In this document: positions 36,357-47,138 of the stretch, in pieces
Layout: every line of letters starts with the position of its first letter
How positions within the stretch are numbered: position 1 is the stretch's first letter
Position numbers and translations under genes: made by a program
Notes under the pieces: generated by a model
Seen by the model: only the letters and a program-made list of their open reading frames with translations
Database searches by the model: none
Told to the model about the DNA's origin: nothing
Origin: Pyricularia pennisetigena
Lineage: Eukaryota > Ascomycota > Sordariomycetes > Magnaporthales > Pyriculariaceae
Length of the DNA stretch: 64,000 nucleotides
Direction of reading: 5' to 3'
NCBI RefSeq assembly: GCF_004337985.1
Contig: NC_043744.1
Span: forward strand, 3,322,408 to 3,386,407

Positions 36357-38074
36357 CATGATACCAGAGTATTAGGCTAAGGGTACGAGCTCGTTTCCGT
36401 ACTCGTACAAGATCCGAACACTGTAAGTGCAGCCGTTTTAGAGTCAGGTGATCACTACAGCATTTAAAACGGACACAGGCCGACTGAGGATAGCCTTTTT
36501 ACATGAAAGGCGAATAAAAGAAAAGAACAAAGTTGTTAAAACAAAAATAAAACGTGCGCCAATCAGCTTAAGGCGCTCCGTGGTCCGCACAAAATTTATA
36601 CAAGTTCGGACTAGATGGGTTCGGATTAGATCCCTGTCATCAAAGCTTGTAGCTTCCCAACATAAGGCCAAATAACCCCATAACTTGCCTACAACGGCAT
36701 GGTAACCAATGGGCGTTCGCGGCGTTTTGAGGGTCTTCGTATTGCAAAGACTGGCGTCAAGACAGCAGGACATACCACACCCTCCATTCCCACAAAAGTA
36801 CTATCGCAACTGAATTCGTTTCGCCATCTCATAGCTATATATTTTTGTGTGCAACAGATACGAGTAGGCCATTGTCATTTTGAATTCCGCCGGCCAAGGG
36901 CAGCTTTCATTCAACCGAATACTTTCATCCAATGTGGCGCATGGTGTTCAGTTTCTTTTTGGCATTTCCCTGACAGCGCCGACATTGACATGTGCAAGTT
37001 GCCTCGAGTGTTTTCAACACCACCGAGTTTCTATCTATCAGTGTTGCAGATTTTTACTAATCAAAAAGCATGTTTCCCTGATAGGAGTCAGCCTTAGACG
37101 AAGACGAGGCTACAGCAGCTCGACGATCGACGCAAGAGTTAAAGTCTTGAAGTGTAAAAGTTATCAAATTAACTCAAACCCAGAATCCAGCCAGTCGAAA
37201 CTCATTCTGTCCCGATGCTCTGGGTTCCTCACTGTTCTTTGAATTTGACCAGTTGTCAGGTTCATGCCTCTGTCCTTGTCAAGGGTTGGCTTGCCTGACT
37301 GACTGCCAATGGTGTCCTATCTCAGCTTGGCCAACAGCGGCTCTCGATGATAAGGTTTAGCGAATGCTATAAATGGCTGACAGGCGGTCCCTGTTTTTCG
37401 GACCTTTGTTGTTATCTAAGATTTGATCGAGTTCACAAATGGGATTCCAAAATATGGATTAGTAAACTCATGCAAAATCCAATAGTCCGCCCTCCTGGAA
37501 TGGGAGGCGCAGTGTGTTATGATTGGTTGAAGAAACTCCGATTTTGGGTTCCGACTGGTTGGAATGCACCTTATACCACACACAGTAAATAAACGCATTT
37601 CACCTAATCTATTTTTCGTCATTGCCCATGAATTCTGTCCACTTTTGTCCAAGCTATCTGGTTCACATGTTATTCCATGACATCGCTCGTATTTTTAGCA
37701 TCTCCTTCTCTTCCCAACCAGCCCACCCGCACCTCAAAGCCACGTTATACCCCCGCCACGTGCCGCTTGTAGGAGACAGAAGGTTAAATCTGTCAGCCTT
37801 TATCCCGTTCGCTTCTTGCGCCCGGGCCAAGCGCCGCATCGATGGTTCGAGTTCTGGTCACGATCAACATATGTGCCGTTTTCCCGTTAAAAAAGTTTCC
37901 GTGTAAAGCACCGCGGATGTTCGGAACATTGTGTATGGAGCTCTTGGCGCGTGTAAACCCTGTGCCCACAGGCGAAGGTGGTGTAAACCTCGATCCATGT
38001 GCACATCTTGCATTATTGTTAAGCTTAGCAGTTGAGTAGTTTAGGTATTGGTGTTCGTTGTCGTTTGGATCTCT

Positions 38075-38115
<41 letters not shown>

Positions 38116-38677
38116 NTTTTTGGGTTGGACGATCGAACCCCTTTTTGAGCAAAATCCCGCGTGCATCTTTATAAAGGCTGCCTGCGCGATTATCACATAT
38201 CAACATCCGCTCACAGTGGCTAGGCGAAATTATTCGGATAGGTACTGCGATTAAAAATCGAAAACTAGGATAGTAAATACTGCTATTTACTCAAACATTC
38301 AGCTTATATCTAATCTGTATCAGGTTTCAGTTAGTCACACCCTGTCAAATTCGATTAATTATCCCAAACGGACTTAACATTATGGTGGTGCGCCGGTACT
38401 GGCTGTGGTTGTTAAGCTTTGGTCAACTTGCTTTATTTTTCATTGATCCACCTTACGATATCAGCAGTCGTTATTGATACTCACAAGCCAGCCGGTCGCT
38501 TAATGTCACCCGTCACGAGCATGCCAGCGCGCCTGCAGCCACGTACGGCGACAGGCTGGGTTGTTGCTGGCCGAATTGTCTGGCTGTCTCTTACTCCTAG
38601 AAGTTATGGCCGAAATGTTAGCCTTTACGAAACAATATATTATATTAAACTCGTGGTCCGTCCGTTTTTCCTGGGCA

Positions 38678-38995
38678 TTAGAAAAAGACCTTGCCAATAA
38701 CGGTAGCAAAGGCCAGCCGAGGGAAATCTCTGCACGTCTTTCCGAACGCTAGGTTCCATAGGCAAAATTCGGGGAAACTGAACGTAGCATAGCGGTCCAC
38801 TATTTGCAGGCAATTTTCCTGGCGTTGGCGAGACCCGGCAGGTTGGTGGTATTGCTCCCGGGCATCGCGACGCAATACCGGTGGTCGGGCCAAATTGTGC
38901 CGCAGGCCGAATCCACCACTAGGTTTTACAGCGGCATAAGTCGGCAAAGTTAAAAATACCAATGCGCTTGCGGGAAATGCCGTCGCACGTGGCAT
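38678..38995 (-). pseudogene. LysM-domain secreted protein, degraded remnant
   Basis: The frame from ATG 38995 starts with a signal-peptide-like stretch (FPASALVFLTLPTYAA). It then holds one recognisable LysM core at about residues 55-83: NCLQIVDRY, FSFPEF, LWN and FGKTC in the family order C-x2-I-x-n-F-x2-F-x2-WN-x3-G-x2-C. The usual GD before the first cysteine is lost and the C-terminal part of the domain ends in a stop. Beyond the stop, linker-like pieces persist in another frame. LysM proteins bind chitin oligomers, and secreted fungal ones can hide chitin from plant receptors. Here the gene appears broken by substitutions and frameshifts, in an AT-rich setting. A short expressed form cannot be excluded. 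Confidence 0.6.
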
Positions 38996-40839
38996 CGGAC
39001 AAGGCACAGCAGAATTTCGTGCACATGCTGATCGGCCCATTTTTCACTGCTGAGAGCGTATTAAGGTCAAAAATGGTAATCGGGCCAAGCAATGTTGTTG
39101 TGACTATGGTTGGGATGGGGGCCTGTTAGTAGGACGGGGCAGGGCAAAGTTAAATTCGATAAATTGGGTATTGCCAATCTGGATGGCGCTGCAGTCGTTT
39201 TTGACATTGGGATGTTTGTGCTTTAAATAACGTATAAACTGTCAGTACCAGCAATGAGGACCGAGGTTATACGGCAATGCAGGCAAGGGCACCTGGGGTA
39301 AAGGCCCTTACCCAATTCACAAAGTCTACAGCATTTGCCCAAAAACAACACAACAGTGTAGGAATTCCACCGAAAACCACCATTTCCAACGAACTAATGA
39401 GAATTCGACTAAATAGCTGCAAATCCGAAAAAAAAACCTGTATATACAGCATTATATAAACACATAATCTTCTCAAATATACTTTATAAGCTTTTACTAC
39501 CATTTCGCATCGCGGTTAAAACTGAAAGACATAAAAGGAATAAGTAAGTGTATTTTAAAAGCTATTAAATATGTTTGCAGCTTTTCCCCTTTTGGTCGTG
39601 CTGAAAGCGTTTTTATTGGCGGGATCCATAATATTGAACAAAATAGATTTTTAAGCGTCACGCCATTTGGGACGCCGTAACAGTTTTGGGAAGTTTTTGA
39701 AAAAGATTTTTAAATAAAGGGGAATTAAGAGGTGACTATCTCGAGCTTTGTTGTCATATAAATTGGGAATATCCTTTTTTTTCCTTTTGGAAAATTGCGG
39801 GCTGCTGGAAATGTACCGGCCGAGGTTTCCATCGAAAAACCTAAATAACTGTAGAAATCCCGGAAAACTTTGTATCTGGTGCCATGAAATAGGGAACACT
39901 ATTAATAAAGTGTGCTTTAATGCTTGATGTGAAAGTAAACACGGGTCTTGTTGATGTAATCTCTTAATGCATATGGTAAATGTTTCAAATATTGGTCAAT
40001 AACAGAGTTTTACAGCATCCTTTCGTACTATTGTCTTTTAACCTTGGCCCCGTGCCCGAAAGGTCATCCACAGCTCCGCCCACGAAATCCGCATCGTCCT
40101 CCAATTAATAACATCGCTAATAAACCACAATCCAGTACCTATCGGGTGGGTTCAGGCATTAAGATAGCATTTGGAAAGTCTGGAAAGCTTGGGCTATGTT
40201 TGCGTTTGCTCGACGAACGCCAGCTCGAGGTCTTCCAGCCCCTATAGGCATTTAAGGCGGTAGCGGTATATAGTCGACAAAAATCCAAGGAATACAAGGC
40301 AGGAAATAATTCTATACTAGCATTTTAATTGTATAAGAAAAAAGGCTCTTTGAGTCATGCGATTTATACCCATAATGACGTGGAATTCAAGTTAAATATT
40401 TTAAAAACAACAAAAAGTAATGCCATAGGCCGGAAACGCGAACCGGGGCCTTGGAAACAAAACATAATTTGCTATCAGTTACGCAAAATTAGTTTTTTTC
40501 GGCATTAACGTCAATAATTGCTACTTAAAATAATACCAAAAATAAAATGTTTCTATCTTTTAACATTCCCAATTTTTTAAATTGTTTTTTATATCATCAG
40601 CAACGTTTGGCTCCCCATTTTTATTTAAATATTAATGTAAATCTTTGCCCGCTCGTACGCCTATAGCAACTCCATTGTACAAGTTTTTCTACAATATATT
40701 TCGCCCCTATTTTATATACACTATTTACTCCTTTTTTTAAAAAGAAAAATCACTGTATTTTCACCATTTTTACGGCGCTTTTATTTCAAGCGAAACACGC
40801 TATTTTTCGAACACGGCTATTTCAATAAAAAAAAAAGCC

Positions 40840-41259
40840 ATGCGTTTTTTAACGATTCTCGCAACCAGCGTTACGGCCGTGCCTATAGTATTAGCTGGTT
40901 CCGCAAGCGACCCATATGATGAACCGGAAATAGTTTTCCCGCCAGGTTTTAATTCAAATCCAAATCAGCCTTTCAAATGCTGGATGGTTATTTACCACGT
41001 CCGTACATATGAGCTCTTCAAGGATACATGGAAGAAAGCCAATCCTTTCGATATTGTTAATTTCGAATTTGACGGGAAAAGATTTTCTTTCCGGGCTACA
41101 GAAAATTGCGAGGCGGAAACGATGGGACAGGCGGAAACATGGACTTATTACTGGGTTATGGGAGGCCGCATGGTAGACATTCCATCTAAAAACAGCCGGA
41201 GCCGTGAAAATGATAATATAGACCATCAAAGGCCTGCCCAAATGCGAAAACATTTTTAG
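40840..41259 (+). CDS. Small secreted protein, MAX-effector-like candidate
   Basis: Single exon, 139 aa, in an AT-rich island. A cleavable signal peptide is likely (residues 1-20, ending in LAG). The mature part has only two cysteines, Cys47 and Cys90, 42 residues apart. The first begins a hydrophobic strand (CWMVIYHV) and the second ends a strand pair (FSFRATENC), followed by TWTYYWVM. This spacing and the hydrophobic-alternating strands before an Asn-Cys are like MAX effectors (AVR-Pik/AVR-Pia/ToxB-like folds), which share structure but little sequence. The C-terminal tail is polar and probably disordered. The ATG follows an A-rich leader. The gene could be a chance frame, but a signal peptide, strand pattern and cysteine placement together make that less likely. 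Effector role is inference. Confidence 0.5.
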   Translation: MRFLTILATSVTAVPIVLAGSASDPYDEPEIVFPPGFNSNPNQPFKCWMVIYHVRTYELFKDTWKKANPFDIVNFEFDGKRFSFRATENCEAETMGQAETWTYYWVMGGRMVDIPSKNSRSRENDNIDHQRPAQMRKHF

Positions 41260-41504
41260 CCCAGCCAACCCATAGGTTTTTGACTGGGACCCGTAATGGC
41301 CCACGGGTTTTTTTTTGCAAGTAAATAGGGGCCCGCGGGTTTTCGCGTTGGGGCGAATAAAAAATTGAACCCATGCAAAAGAAAAAAATGTTATTTAGAA
41401 TTTGGATAGAATTTGACAATTAAAATATATTTATCCGTATAATTATTTGTTAGTAGTTCTTCAAATCAAAAATAAGGCAATATAATGCAAAGAAGATTGT
41501 AATA

Positions 41505-41507
<3 letters not shown>

Positions 41508-41554
<47 letters not shown>
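41508..41554. repeat. (TA)n microsatellite
   Basis: About 47 bases of nearly pure TA dinucleotide repeat, 250 bases after the small secreted gene. Confidence 0.95.
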
Positions 41555-41556
<2 letters not shown>

Positions 41557-42856
41557 CTTTATTATCTTATTTATCGCACGATTTAACCAGCAGTAGTGTC
41601 TGTTATTCATAAAGATCTCCAGCTTCCGCCCCAAATAGTGGTAATAGCGGGTGTATGAATTCTTTGTATACGAGGGCCATATTTACCTGGGTGCGACCCA
41701 TTTTATAAAATCTGGCTGGCGGAAAACAATTCACGTATTCTGGTGAAATTTGTTATCGAATTTCCAGGTTAAATATCTGTGCATTTGCGGTCCCTAGCAT
41801 TAAACAACAAGGTGTTTTCATTGCCCATGAATTTCTGCTTTACCACATTTAAATTGACTTAAGCAACAACGTGCACCAATGATCGAAATTGGCCCACTAG
41901 GCTGCCCGCGGTTCGGCCCTGTAAGCCCCTTGTCCGACGCTTATCGGCTTAGCAAAACGGTCCAGTTAACCTTACAAAACTTGGCCGTTCACACCTTGAT
42001 CTCGTTTAACGTGCTAATATAGTATTTTTCTGTGTCGGAGCATTTGGTAAGGCAAACGAGCAAACATACGAAAAACACACACGGGAACACTCAAGGTGAA
42101 GATAAAACCGCTCAAGTTATTACATGTACTGACTTAAATCTGCAATCAAAGTGTGCCGAATGTTGCAATAAATACATTCGGCTGACCATCCACTTAACTG
42201 ACACCCGCATGCCGTCCCGGCTTTTTCGGGGCTTCGTTACCATAATTGTCGTGGGATTTATTATTTTGGTTATATTCAGCGTTTGTTTTGATCCTGCGAC
42301 AAAATAATGGAGCGCCGGGCAATCCAGCAGCCCGATAATGGCGAATAACGCACTGCGTTATGGTAACTCGGCTTGCTGGCTCGGCATGGTTGGCACACAT
42401 CGCCTGCCAAATACTTAACTGCTTCGAGCAGTAAAAAGGGGGTTACAAAAAACTTGCCAAGCTCTACACGGCCGTGATAATACTGCGTCCATTGAAAAAG
42501 TCTACTAAAAAGTCCAATGCAGGATTTCCGGAGCGCAAATGGACGTAAACGGCAGGTCAGGAACAGCTTACCACCTTGGCAGGATCAGTTGTACCATATA
42601 ATCCATATCTGGACCCTGAAATTATACAACCACCCCCAGCACACCGGAACCAATAATATCTTCCATGTTGACATGGCATCTTCAGTCCTGTCAGATTCGC
42701 CAAGACATGAAAAGTTCCTCGCAGGAACAAGTGCCATGCAGCATTTGGACCAGGCATATTGACAATACCTAGGTCGTATGTCTGAAATGGCGCAAATTAA
42801 GTTGATGCTGACAAGGCAGAGAGGCAATTATCACAACCAGGCGGCGGCTGGAAAAG

Positions 42857-42865
42857 CATAAATAG
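42857..42865 (+). promoter_or_regulatory. TATA-like element of the serine protease gene
   Basis: CATAAATAG about 105 bases upstream of the ATG at 42970. Confidence 0.4.
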
Positions 42866-42969
42866 ATGGCTATTTTCCAGCACATCTGCAAACAATATGC
42901 CCTATCCCCTATCACCAGCACCGCCAGCCACCAGATTCCCGAGTCTCAAGCCCTCAACTTTCTCAAAAA

Positions 42970-43893
42970 ATGTTCCGCCTCGCCGTCCTCGCCCTACCTG
43001 CCCTCAGCAGCGCAGCGATCCTCCCACGCGCAGAGCCCTCCAACCTCCTACCAACCCCGTATCATGAAGCCTCTGCCCGGCGGCCCTCCATCCCCGAGCC
43101 GGTGCACATAACTTGGACCGAGGCCGACGTCTTCGCCAAAGGCGGCAACGCGACCGCAGCGCCGGCCCAAGAGCCAGACGAGGCGGTGCACTTGGCCGCC
43201 CTGCAGGCGCGCGGAATAATCGGCGCCGACGACCGCGTCGTCCTCACCGACACCATCTACCCGTTCTCGGCGATGGGGCGGCTGCGCGTCAACTTCCCCG
43301 GCGGCGCATCGTCATGGTGCTCGGCATCGCTCGTCGGGCCGCGCGTCGTCGCCACCGCGCGGCATTGCGTCTCCCCCGGCGCCAGCTACAGCTTCTCGCC
43401 CGCGTACCTGGACCGCGACCGGCTGCCGACCGGCAACGTCGTTAGCATCATCAGCCTGAGGCAGAACGGGGAGCTGCAGGGCTGCGAGTGGCGCAACGAC
43501 TGGGCGCTCATGATCCTAGACCGCAGCCTGGCGGCGTCGTCGGGCTTCTTCGGCGCGCGGCCCTGGGACAACTCGGTCGCGCGGCAGAGCATCTTCCGCA
43601 CGTACGGGTATCCCCAGGACCGGAACCCCACGGGCCAGCAGCCGTACGTCCAGGGGACGTTCCCGGCCTGGGTCGAGGGCGGCTGCGACAACGGCGGGCC
43701 CGTCTTCTTCACCGCCGACGTCACGCCCGGCCAGTCGGGCAGCCCCATCTACCGGCAGGTGCCCGTGGCCCCCGGCGGCGAGTTTGTCCAGTATGGGATC
43801 GCTGCCGCGGGCAGCGATAATTACAACCTTTGGGCGCATGGCGAGGCGTTTGTCAATGCCGTTACCGCGGCGAGGAGGGACTTTCCTGCTTAG
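42970..43893 (+). CDS. Secreted trypsin-like serine protease (S1/V8-like fold)
   Basis: Single exon, 307 aa, strongly GC-rich against its AT-rich left flank. The signal peptide is residues 1-16 (ending SSAA), followed by a pro-region of about 80 residues. The catalytic triad is readable: His132 in TARHCVSP, Asp177 in RNDWALMIL and Ser256 in GQSGSPIY. The TARHC and GxSGSP versions, and the absence of a typical IVGG activation end, point to the glutamyl endopeptidase/V8-like branch rather than classical trypsin. It would act outside the cell on proteins. Cys residues at 117/133 and 172/239 could form two disulfides. The sharp GC change at its 5' side marks the edge of the AT-rich island. Confidence 0.9.
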   Translation: MFRLAVLALPALSSAAILPRAEPSNLLPTPYHEASARRPSIPEPVHITWTEADVFAKGGNATAAPAQEPDEAVHLAALQARGIIGADDRVVLTDTIYPFSAMGRLRVNFPGGASSWCSASLVGPRVVATARHCVSPGASYSFSPAYLDRDRLPTGNVVSIISLRQNGELQGCEWRNDWALMILDRSLAASSGFFGARPWDNSVARQSIFRTYGYPQDRNPTGQQPYVQGTFPAWVEGGCDNGGPVFFTADVTPGQSGSPIYRQVPVAPGGEFVQYGIAAAGSDNYNLWAHGEAFVNAVTAARRDFPA

Positions 43894-45004
43894 GGGGCGC
43901 ATAATTTGCTTGTTAAGCATTCGCACAAGGCAGGGTGTACGTGTATCAAACGATTGACGAGGTTGAACTTTTGGCCTGGCGCCTAGGCAAGTTCGGCCGT
44001 CATCTTCCGTGGAACCCACACTTCTTTTGTTTGCATTCAATTTGAAATAATAATTAGTCTGCTTTGTGGATAAAATTTGGCTTCAGCTAAGTATCGTTTA
44101 GCTCAAATTGAATCGAAGAACTACCGCGATTGCTGCACCTGAGTTGTGCCCTTACTTGGTAATGCCGAGGACGGTGGCATAACAAATAATTATTCCGATT
44201 CTTATATGCCACTTGCAACCGGCAATTACAAGCTAGCTAAGGTTAGCCTTTCGCCCACGGTTGATATTATTTCACTCCTCAATCTAAAGCCTTTTGTCAA
44301 CGAGTTTGATTATAGAGCTTTTACATTTAATTGTTGTTAAATTAAGCAACCGTGCAAAACTGGAAAACAATAATGTGTATACCACTTATATTTTAGTTTG
44401 TCAAACCCCGCCTTTTTTTCTCTGATATAATAATGGGAATGATACAGTCATCGTTGACTAGTACCTTGGCCAAATGATAAATAACAAATATCGGGCTAAA
44501 ATCGAAGTAGCTATTAGGAGTTTTACTTACAGAGAAAAATCGCACATGCCTGTATTTATACTTTTTTCCTTCTTATTACATAAGGTTCTGTATTATGGTA
44601 GTTACTAGGTAAATTCAAATTATTCTAGACTGGCTCTTTTTTTCAATGCCACGATTCCCGTTTCTCCAATTTATTTGCGGTTACTTGCTGCGCATAGTCA
44701 CTATTAATAGGTGAAGATGAGTCGCTAATACGATTAAGATACACTAATAACTTGTGCAGGTTAATAGAAACATGTCATGTTACATTATAACAATTAATGC
44801 CGGAGAATGAGTCATGTGTATTTGTATATATCTCCTCTAAAAAGATATTAGAAACTGAATCGTTTGTCAGATTTTTTCTTTGAACAGTACAACTATAAAA
44901 ATCTTCAAGACCCTTATGCGAATTTGCAGACAGCGTTTGCGTACCGATTTCTCCCCGCTTGTCCTTAAGTCTATTCACTCTCTCCGCATTCAAAACACCT
45001 CAAA
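43894..45004. other. Intergenic, AT-rich
   Basis: About 1.1 kb. AT-rich with a TATA-like element near its end. Nothing else is seen. Confidence 0.6.
44894..44901 (+). promoter_or_regulatory. TATA box before the small secreted gene at 45005
   Basis: TATAAAAA, 111 bases upstream of the ATG; spacing is typical for a short-leader fungal gene. Confidence 0.5.
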
Positions 45005-45460
45005 ATGCAGCTTTCCAGAGTCGTGCAAACCCTTGTCCTATTGACATGTAGCGTTTCTGCCACGATCGCACTCCCAATTAACCCCTCTACGGGTAACATG
45101 GGCGAATTCATTCCTCAACTCGCCAACAGCGCCGAGGTTATCAGTTCAAGCTCCCTTGATCAGCGTGACAAGGCGACGCCAGACGTGTCTGAGTCACATG
45201 TAAAGTTAGAGCCTCGAAGGTGGGATTGCGGTAACTACTGCGACGGCGATTGTCAAGATTGCCGGGCTCACCGGGCAACAGTCCATCAGCAACTTGCGGC
45301 CAATTTGCGGGAGATGCTGGACAATACAGACGAAAAGCCAAGATCAAAATGGAATTTTTGGCGTAAAAAAGAACCCAAGGCGATCTCTATCGATCCAGAC
45401 GACCCTAGTCCGCATTCAAGTCTGCCCGCGAGCAACCCCCGATCGATTCCGGGGTTGTAA
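45005..45460 (+). CDS. Small secreted protein with a CxxxCxxxCxxC cluster, effector candidate
   Basis: Single exon, 151 aa. The ATG has an A-rich context (CAAAATG) and starts a clear signal peptide (residues 1-22, TLVLLTCSVSATIA). The mature protein has one tight cysteine cluster, Cys75, Cys79, Cys83 and Cys86 (WDCGNYCDGDCQDC), within otherwise polar, Ser/Pro/Lys-rich sequence. Four closely spaced cysteines could bind a metal or form two small disulfides. A basic stretch with WNFWRKK (residues 116-122) follows. No known domain is recognised. A TATA box at the right distance supports transcription. The setting, between a secreted protease and short orphan genes beside an AT-rich island, fits an effector-like gene, but this is inference. 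Confidence 0.62.
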   Translation: MQLSRVVQTLVLLTCSVSATIALPINPSTGNMGEFIPQLANSAEVISSSSLDQRDKATPDVSESHVKLEPRRWDCGNYCDGDCQDCRAHRATVHQQLAANLREMLDNTDEKPRSKWNFWRKKEPKAISIDPDDPSPHSSLPASNPRSIPGL

Positions 45461-46528
45461 AATAATTTTCACTGGCTTTCTGCCGACCGTACCGATTCAA
45501 GAGAATCTTTCAAAATCTCGCTCAATGTTATGCCCCGTTGAAATAATAGCAATTGTCGCATTTGGGTTGGGATCCTTGGCGGGAGGAGGCGCGTGTTATC
45601 GGGATGCCTTATTTCCAAAGCACCCATATGTATGTATATATATGTATTTGCGCAACCATTTATCTGCGTGTTGGGAAAAGACTGCGAATAGAGTCTCTCT
45701 TATCTAGAGAGAGAACAAGTAATTGAAAACAACGAATCGCACAAGTTAATTATTTTAAACCCGAATTCCTGCGCGTAGACGACGTCTATAACCAAGCCTA
45801 GACTAGTCAAAATCGCGTTGCCCAGGCTTAGGGAGATGTTAGGTGGTCAGGAAAAGAAAACCACTGATTCACTCACTTTGCTAGCAGTGTATGTTTTGTC
45901 GTCTTTCCTCTACCCAGCAAGGCCTGATTGGCTTTTCGTCCCCGAATTGCATTGCTGGGACCCTCTTTTCTTGTTCCTACCTGCTATGCACAAATAGTGA
46001 CACCTGACAGTAGCAAAGTGTGCAAATGTTGCAACCTGCATTTGATCTTGTACGTACCCACGACGGTGTAAGTCGTACCAAAGAGGTGTTCACGCAAAAG
46101 TTTTGTTTAGTCGCCTTTACGGGCGCTAGCAACCAGACACCAAAAGGACGAGCGATCAAACAGGGGATGGTCCAATAGGCTTTACAGTCCCTTCAAAATT
46201 CGAGTACCTTGCAAAGTCATGGTCAAGAAAGATTCAAGCCGCAGCTGGTAGCTTTAACTTTGCGCTTGAAAATACAAGGAGCAAGGGATGCAGCGTGAAG
46301 CCATGCGGATAATGGGTGTCTATTATCGTTAAATTTTAATTCAAGTCTGTCGTCATTCTCTACCGAAACTACGAACCCAGATCATGAATTCTCTGCACCC
46401 ATTTTCCTTGCTTGGCTTTTTTTTTTTTCTTTTTTTTATGTCCATCTTTCGCTCTTTCAACCTGGGCTAGTGCGTAACGATAGCCGCCAGCATGAATTGA
46501 ATGGCATCCCTGGAGGAGCTAAGCGCCT
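45461..46528. other. Intergenic
   Basis: About 1.1 kb. A hydrophobic frame around 45,525-45,707 lacks a convincing start or domain. Nothing else is seen. Confidence 0.55.
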
Positions 46529-46705
46529 CTACCTTGAGCCAGTGCAGCTGGAGCAGAGCTGGGCCTGGCTCACGTAGAGATCGGCATAGTACAAAGGGAC
46601 ACACTTCTTAGTACCCGCTGCAGAGCATGATGTAAGCTTTTTGTCGTAAACAAAATTGGAATGACCGCAGGCCCAGCTCGAATAGGTTGGTTGGTATGAG
46701 CACAT
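46529..46705 (-). CDS. 58-aa cysteine-rich protein with M-C-x8-W-x-C-G-H motif
   Basis: Short single frame with stop at 46529. Cysteines and one histidine are spaced Cys2, Cys13, His15, Cys27, Cys35, Cys51 and Cys54 (last two as CSSC). This is the look of a small zinc-binding protein rather than a secreted one; there is no signal peptide. The first 15 residues follow the pattern M-C-x8-W-x-C-G-H, and the same pattern with the same spacing starts the larger gene at 50180. Small fungal proteins beginning MC...CGH are familiar as unnamed hypothetical proteins. The frame is open further upstream, so a different start is possible, but the motif argues for this ATG. Confidence 0.6.
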   Translation of the reverse strand: MCSYQPTYSSWACGHSNFVYDKKLTSCSAAGTKKCVPLYYADLYVSQAQLCSSCTGSR

Positions 46706-47016
46706 CTTGTTCGAGTTGCTTTTTTTTTGGGGGGGTATCGGGGATGGTTGGCTTTGCTTGCTGTTTGTGGAAGTGCTTAGTGATGAGAGTGTGCCAAAGC
46801 GGAAAAACAAACTCTCTGCTCGGTATTTTCACGAAATTTATAGGCATTTGGTGTTGTGAGATCACAGCTTGCAGCTAATCACGCCGTAAAAAAGTCACTT
46901 AATTGTCTTATATCACAGTTAATGGGGAGCTGTCAATTGAGGTCAGTGATTCTACGTTATCAGAGAAACAGATACTCAAGTCAGTTACAGCCCACAAAGA
47001 TTTTCATACAAGCATG
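46706..47016. other. Intergenic, promoter of the 58-aa gene and 5' flank of the tRNA gene
   Basis: About 310 bases with a T9-G8 run at 46721-46737. No further feature. Confidence 0.55.
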
Positions 47017-47100
47017 GGTCCGGTGGCTCAATGGTAGAGCGTCTGACTACGATTCAGTCTGGTTATCAGGAGGTTGCAGGTTCGAGACCTGCCCGGATCG
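47017..47100 (+). tRNA. tRNA-Arg (anticodon ACG) with 12-nt intron
   Basis: All arms can be drawn. Acceptor GGTCCGG (47017-47023) pairs with CCGGATC (47093-47099), with one G-U, and discriminator G47100. The D arm is GCTC/GAGC. The anticodon stem is TCTGA (47042-47046) with TCAGG (47066-47070), loop C-T-A-C-G-A plus A47065, giving ACG at 47049-47051. The T arm is GCAGG/CCTGC with loop TTCGAGA. A 12-base intron (47053-47064) lies one base after the anticodon, the canonical eukaryotic position. The mature length is 72 before CCA. ACG decodes CGU and, with inosine, CGC and CGA. Confidence 0.95.
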
Positions 47101-47132
47101 GAACCCAGTAGAACGAGCTTCTCCGTGTTCGC

Positions 47133-47138
47133 TTTTTT
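47133..47138 (+). terminator. RNA polymerase III terminator of the tRNA gene
   Basis: TTTTTT 33 bases after the tRNA 3' end, the first run of more than four T downstream. Confidence 0.7.

Larger units (their letters stand above)
36254..42969. other. AT-rich, gene-poor island with relics
   Basis: About 6.7 kb of visibly AT-rich sequence with many stops in all frames, long T and TA tracts, and almost no coding potential. It holds one LysM relic (38678-38995), one plausible small secreted gene (40840-41259), a T homopolymer of about 38 with one N (38079-38120), and a (TA)n run. This texture is common for old repeat-derived, mutated DNA in filamentous fungi, possibly after repeat-induced point mutation. 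No intact transposon frame is left, so the element type cannot be named. Confidence 0.6.

Noticed and set aside
37835..37860. T-loop-like GGTTCGAG as a possible second tRNA
   Set aside because: No acceptor, D or anticodon arms can be drawn around it.
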